Positions 19,569 through 22,058 of a DNA stretch of 22,058 bases are shown in pieces. The notes beneath the pieces were generated by a model. That model ran no database searches and had not been told where the DNA came from. It worked only from the letters and a program-made list of their open reading frames with translations. The DNA is from DATHTC01 sp050262775 (GTDB taxonomy: Bacteria; Actinomycetota; Thermoleophilia; Gaiellales; Gaiellaceae), in contig JBLNEO010000115.1 in assembly GCA_050262775.1 (NCBI GenBank), positions 1 to 22,058 on the forward strand. The letters run 5' to 3'. Position numbers and translations under genes: made by a program. Every line of letters starts with the position of its first letter. Position 1 is the stretch's first letter.

Positions 19569-21506
19569 ATGGAGCAGTCACAGTACGCATGGATGGCGAC
19601 CACCGGGGGCGAGGCCTTCCAGCCGCGGCGCGTGCGCCTCGTCTTCGGCGCGCTGCTCCTCGTGCTCCTGCTGGCCTCGCTCGACCAGACGATCGTGTCG
19701 ACGGCGCTCCCGACGATCGTCGGCGACCTCGGGGGCGTCGAGCACCTCTCGTGGGTCGTCACCTCGTACCTGCTGGCGACGACGGTTTCCGGGCCGCTCT
19801 ACGGGAAGCTCGGCGACCTCTACGGCCGCAAGCTCGTCCTGCAGTCGGCGATCGTGCTCTTCCTCGCCGGTTCCGTCCTCTGTGGGCTCTCGCAGAGCAT
19901 GGGCCAGCTGATCGCGTTCCGCGCCGTGCAGGGACTCGGGGGCGGCGGCCTGATGGTGACGACGCTCGCCGTGGTCGGCGACCTGATCCCGCCGCGGGAA
20001 CGCGGCCGCTACCAGGGCTGGTTCGGCGGCGTCTTCGGCGTCTCGACGGTGATCGGGCCGCTGCTCGGCGGCTTCTTCGTCGACAACCTCTCGTGGCGCT
20101 GGATCTTCTACGTGAACCTGCCCGTCGGCCTCGCCGCCTTCGCGGTGATCGCCGTCGCCTTCCACGCGCGGAGCGCGCACGTCGAGCACCGGGTGGACTA
20201 CGCCGGGGCCGCGCTCCTCGCGGGGGCGCTGTCCGCGATCGTGCTGTTCACGAGCCTCGGCGGGACGACGCTCGCGTGGGGGTCGGCGGCGATCGCGGTT
20301 CTCGCCGTGCTCGGGGTCGTGCTGTCGGTCGCGTTCGTCCTGTGGGAGTGGCGGGCGGAGGAGCCGATCCTCCCGCTGGAGCTGTTCCGGAACCGGATCT
20401 TCTCGGTGGCGTGCGCGATCGGGTTCGTCGTCGGCCTCGCCCTCTTCGGCGCCGTCACCTTCCTGCCGCTCTACCTGCAGGTGACGAAGGGGCTCTCGCC
20501 GACGAGCTCGGGCCTGCACATGACGCCGATGATGGGCGGCGTCCTCGTCACCTCGATCCTCAGCGGCAACGTGATCAGCCGCTGGGGGCGCTACAAGCCG
20601 TTCCCGATCGCGGGCACGGCGGTGATGACGATCGCGCTGCTCCTGCTCTCGCGCCTCCAGGCGGACACGACCACGTGGCGCGCGTCCCTGGACATGCTCG
20701 TGCTCGGGCTCGGGCTCGGCATGGTGATGCAGGTGCTCGTACTGGCGGTGCAGAACGCCGTCGATCACACGCAGCTCGGGGTCGCAACGTCAGGATCGAC
20801 GCTGTTCCGCTCGATCGGCGGGTCGATCGGCGTCGCCCTGTTCGGGACGATCTTCGCCAGCCGCCTCGGCGTCGAGCTCGCAGCGCGCCTGCCGGCGAGC
20901 GCGAGGGTGCCGGCGGCGACGGATCCCGCCGCCGTCGAGCGGCTGCCGCCGGGGCTGCGCAGCGCGTACGAGGACGCGTTCGCGGCCGCGCTCGAGCCCG
21001 TGTTCCTCACGGCCGCGGCGATCTCCGTCGTCGCGTTCGCCCTCACCTGGCTGCTGCGCGAGGTGCCGTTGCAGCGGACCGTCGCCGCCGGCGGCCAGGG
21101 CGAGACGTTCGCGCCCGCGTGGGACGACGACGCCTTCCGCGAGGTCGAGCGGCAGCTCACGGCGGTCGCGGCGAAGGAGAACCGGTGGGCGGCGTACGAG
21201 CGGCTGGGCGCGCGCGCCGGGCTCGCGCTCGACCCGGACGCCCTGTGGACGCTCGCGCGCGTCGCCGAGGGCGCCGCCGTCGCCGACGGCCGCGGCATGC
21301 GCGAGCTGCGCGCACGCGGGCTCGCAGACACGGCGGGCGCGCTGACGCCGGCCGGGGTCGCCTCCGCCGACCGCTTCTTCGCCGCGCGGCGGGAGGCCTG
21401 GGCGGATCTCCTCGGCGGCTGGTCGCCGGACGCGCACCCGGACCTCCGCGCGCTCCTCGAGCGCATCACACGCGACTTCGCAAGCGCGCCCCCCGTCCGG
21501 GGCTGA
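19569..21506 (+). CDS. MFS exporter (DHA2 family) with C-terminal MarR-like winged-helix domain
   Basis: A 645-residue protein. Residues 1 to about 500 form a 14-helix DHA2 drug exporter: LDQTIVSTALPTIVGDL in helix 1, motif A GKLGDLYGRK, and GLGGGGLMVTTLAVVGDL with VIGPLLGGFFVDNLSWRWIFYVNLPVG. After the last helix a hydrophilic extension of about 130 residues begins near 515. It contains 'RWAAYERLGARAGLALDPDALWTLARVAEG', 'MRELRARGLAD', 'LTPAGVASADRFFAARREAWADLLGGW' and 'LRALLERITRDF', the sequence style of a MarR-family winged helix with its dimerisation helix. Typical family members are 450-520 residues. It may act as a cytosolic sensor or regulator fused to the pump. Start choice: ATG 19569 has no clear Shine-Dalgarno; ATG 19593 is an alternative. 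Confidence 0.88.
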   Translation: MEQSQYAWMATTGGEAFQPRRVRLVFGALLLVLLLASLDQTIVSTALPTIVGDLGGVEHLSWVVTSYLLATTVSGPLYGKLGDLYGRKLVLQSAIVLFLAGSVLCGLSQSMGQLIAFRAVQGLGGGGLMVTTLAVVGDLIPPRERGRYQGWFGGVFGVSTVIGPLLGGFFVDNLSWRWIFYVNLPVGLAAFAVIAVAFHARSAHVEHRVDYAGAALLAGALSAIVLFTSLGGTTLAWGSAAIAVLAVLGVVLSVAFVLWEWRAEEPILPLELFRNRIFSVACAIGFVVGLALFGAVTFLPLYLQVTKGLSPTSSGLHMTPMMGGVLVTSILSGNVISRWGRYKPFPIAGTAVMTIALLLLSRLQADTTTWRASLDMLVLGLGLGMVMQVLVLAVQNAVDHTQLGVATSGSTLFRSIGGSIGVALFGTIFASRLGVELAARLPASARVPAATDPAAVERLPPGLRSAYEDAFAAALEPVFLTAAAISVVAFALTWLLREVPLQRTVAAGGQGETFAPAWDDDAFREVERQLTAVAAKENRWAAYERLGARAGLALDPDALWTLARVAEGAAVADGRGMRELRARGLADTAGALTPAGVASADRFFAARREAWADLLGGWSPDAHPDLRALLERITRDFASAPPVRG

Positions 21507-21559
21507 ACCCCACGTCGGGGTGCGGTCGCCCGCACGTGCGATTGGCCGGGAGCCCGGCC
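21507..21559 (+). terminator. tandem hairpins after the exporter (possible termination or leader structure)
   Basis: Two perfect stems follow directly on the exporter stop. ACCCC/GGGGT (21507-21511 with 21517-21521) closes a five-base loop. GGCCGG/CCGGCC (21544-21549 with 21554-21559) closes GAGC. Between them lies the palindrome CGCACGTGCG (21531-21540). No T-run follows, so a terminator is only one reading; the same DNA is also the 5' region of the next gene. Confidence 0.35.
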
Positions 21560-21626
21560 GGTCGGCGCGCCCGAACGCGGAGATGCTCCGCCCACCTTCC
21601 TTCCTCCCACGCACCCAGGAGACCCG

Positions 21627-22058
21627 ATGACCACGCTGACGCTGACCACCGACCTCGACGCCGAAGAGCTGCGCGCGCGCGTCGCGGGCGACGTCGTCTT
21701 TCCATGCGACCCCGGCTGGGACGAGGCGCGCCGCGCCTGGAACCTGTCGGCCGACCAGCGCCCCGGCGCCGTCGTCTATCCCGAGTCGGCGGAGGACGTC
21801 GCCGCGGTCGTCGAGTACGCGCGATTGCGCGGCTCCCGCGTCGCGCCGCAGGGCCCCGGCCACTTCGCGCCGGCGCGCGGCGCGCTCGACTCCGAGACGC
21901 TCCTGTTGAAGACCGAGCGCATGCGGACGGTGGAGGTCGACCCCGCGCGGGCGCGTGTCCGGGCCGGTGCCGGCGTCATCTGGCAGGAGGTCATCGACGC
22001 CGCCGCGCCGCACGGGCTCGCCGCGCTGCACGGGTCGGCGCACGACGTCGGCGTGGTC
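21627..22058 (+). CDS. FAD-linked oxidase, BBE-like (5' part, cut by window end)
   Basis: The first 144 residues of an FAD-dependent oxidoreductase of the PCMH/BBE type. The FAD-binding half-domain shows 'RPGAVVYPESAEDVAAVVEYARLRGSRVAPQGPGH'. His79 in the QGPGH motif is the position that binds FAD covalently in family members. It continues 'LLLKTERMRTVEVDPARARVRAGAGVIWQEVIDAAAPHGLAALHGSAHDVGVV', typical of the N-terminal domain up to the GGG loop. Such enzymes oxidise sugars, alcohols or secondary metabolites with O2 or another acceptor. AGGAGA lies just before the ATG at 21627, and a 120-bp gap separates it from the exporter. The C-terminal substrate domain is outside the window, so the substrate is unknown. 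Confidence 0.88.
   Translation, partial: MTTLTLTTDLDAEELRARVAGDVVFPCDPGWDEARRAWNLSADQRPGAVVYPESAEDVAAVVEYARLRGSRVAPQGPGHFAPARGALDSETLLLKTERMRTVEVDPARARVRAGAGVIWQEVIDAAAPHGLAALHGSAHDVGVV

Noticed and set aside
1..22058. Mobile elements, CRISPR arrays, tRNA or rRNA genes
   Set aside because: Reading the window I found no transposase or integrase motifs, regularly spaced repeats, or cloverleaf/rRNA signatures; base composition is uniform, giving no sign of a recent island.

Overview
The window is about 22 kb of very GC-rich DNA (strong G/C preference at third codon positions on both strands), densely packed, with many ATGA/GTGA overlaps and GTG starts. Gene content and protein style suggest a high-GC Gram-positive bacterium, and the mix of families fits a deep-branching actinobacterium of the Thermoleophilia type (Solirubrobacterales/Gaiellales). 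The lineage is an inference from style, not from a marker gene. There are no rRNA or tRNA genes, insertion sequences, CRISPR arrays or phage genes that I can see.

Layout. 1-110: 3' end of an ECF sigma factor with a SnoaL-like tail. 146-421: a start-less remnant of a collagen-like protein. 497-787 (-): a STAS-domain protein. It diverges from an export operon at 899-4025 (+): a DHA2 drug exporter, a DrrA-type ABC ATPase and an ABC-2 permease. A 25-bp palindrome lies in the divergent gap. 4093-5118 (+): an aldo/keto reductase. 5161-5358 (-): a shard of a ROK-family regulator/kinase. 5434-8713 (+): a D-xylose-type ABC importer (binding protein, single-domain ATPase, permease) with a recognisable promoter and a strong hairpin between the first two genes. 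8732-11001 (-): a HipA-like kinase, a DUF3037 protein and a Gfo/Idh/MocA oxidoreductase. 11176-13565 (+): an AldB/ExaC-type aldehyde dehydrogenase, its usual DUF779 partner and a small helical RsbRD-like protein. 13575-17785 (-): a two-gene formate dehydrogenase operon. 17906-19553 (-): acyl-CoA desaturase, lipoprotein and cold-shock protein. 19569-21506 (+): a second DHA2 exporter fused to a C-terminal MarR-like domain. 21627-end (+): the start of a BBE-like FAD-linked oxidase.

The main result is that the formate dehydrogenase catalytic subunit is one gene, 13575-16241, read through an in-frame TGA at 15207-15209. The TGA sits exactly where formate dehydrogenases carry the Mo-ligating Sec/Cys (Cys four residues before, His immediately after, then APT). 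A SECIS-like hairpin with a GGCCUG loop starts 18 nt after the TGA. A standard annotation would split it into two truncated genes. The same protein also lacks the usual His(Cys)3 cluster cysteines and one ferredoxin cysteine, and its partner is a NuoE-NuoF fusion, so this looks like a soluble NAD-linked selenoenzyme.

Physiologically the window reads as sugar uptake and oxidation (xylose-type importer, Gfo/Idh/MocA and aldo/keto enzymes, a lost ROK regulator), aldehyde and formate oxidation feeding NADH, membrane/cold adaptation (desaturase with Csp) and drug export.
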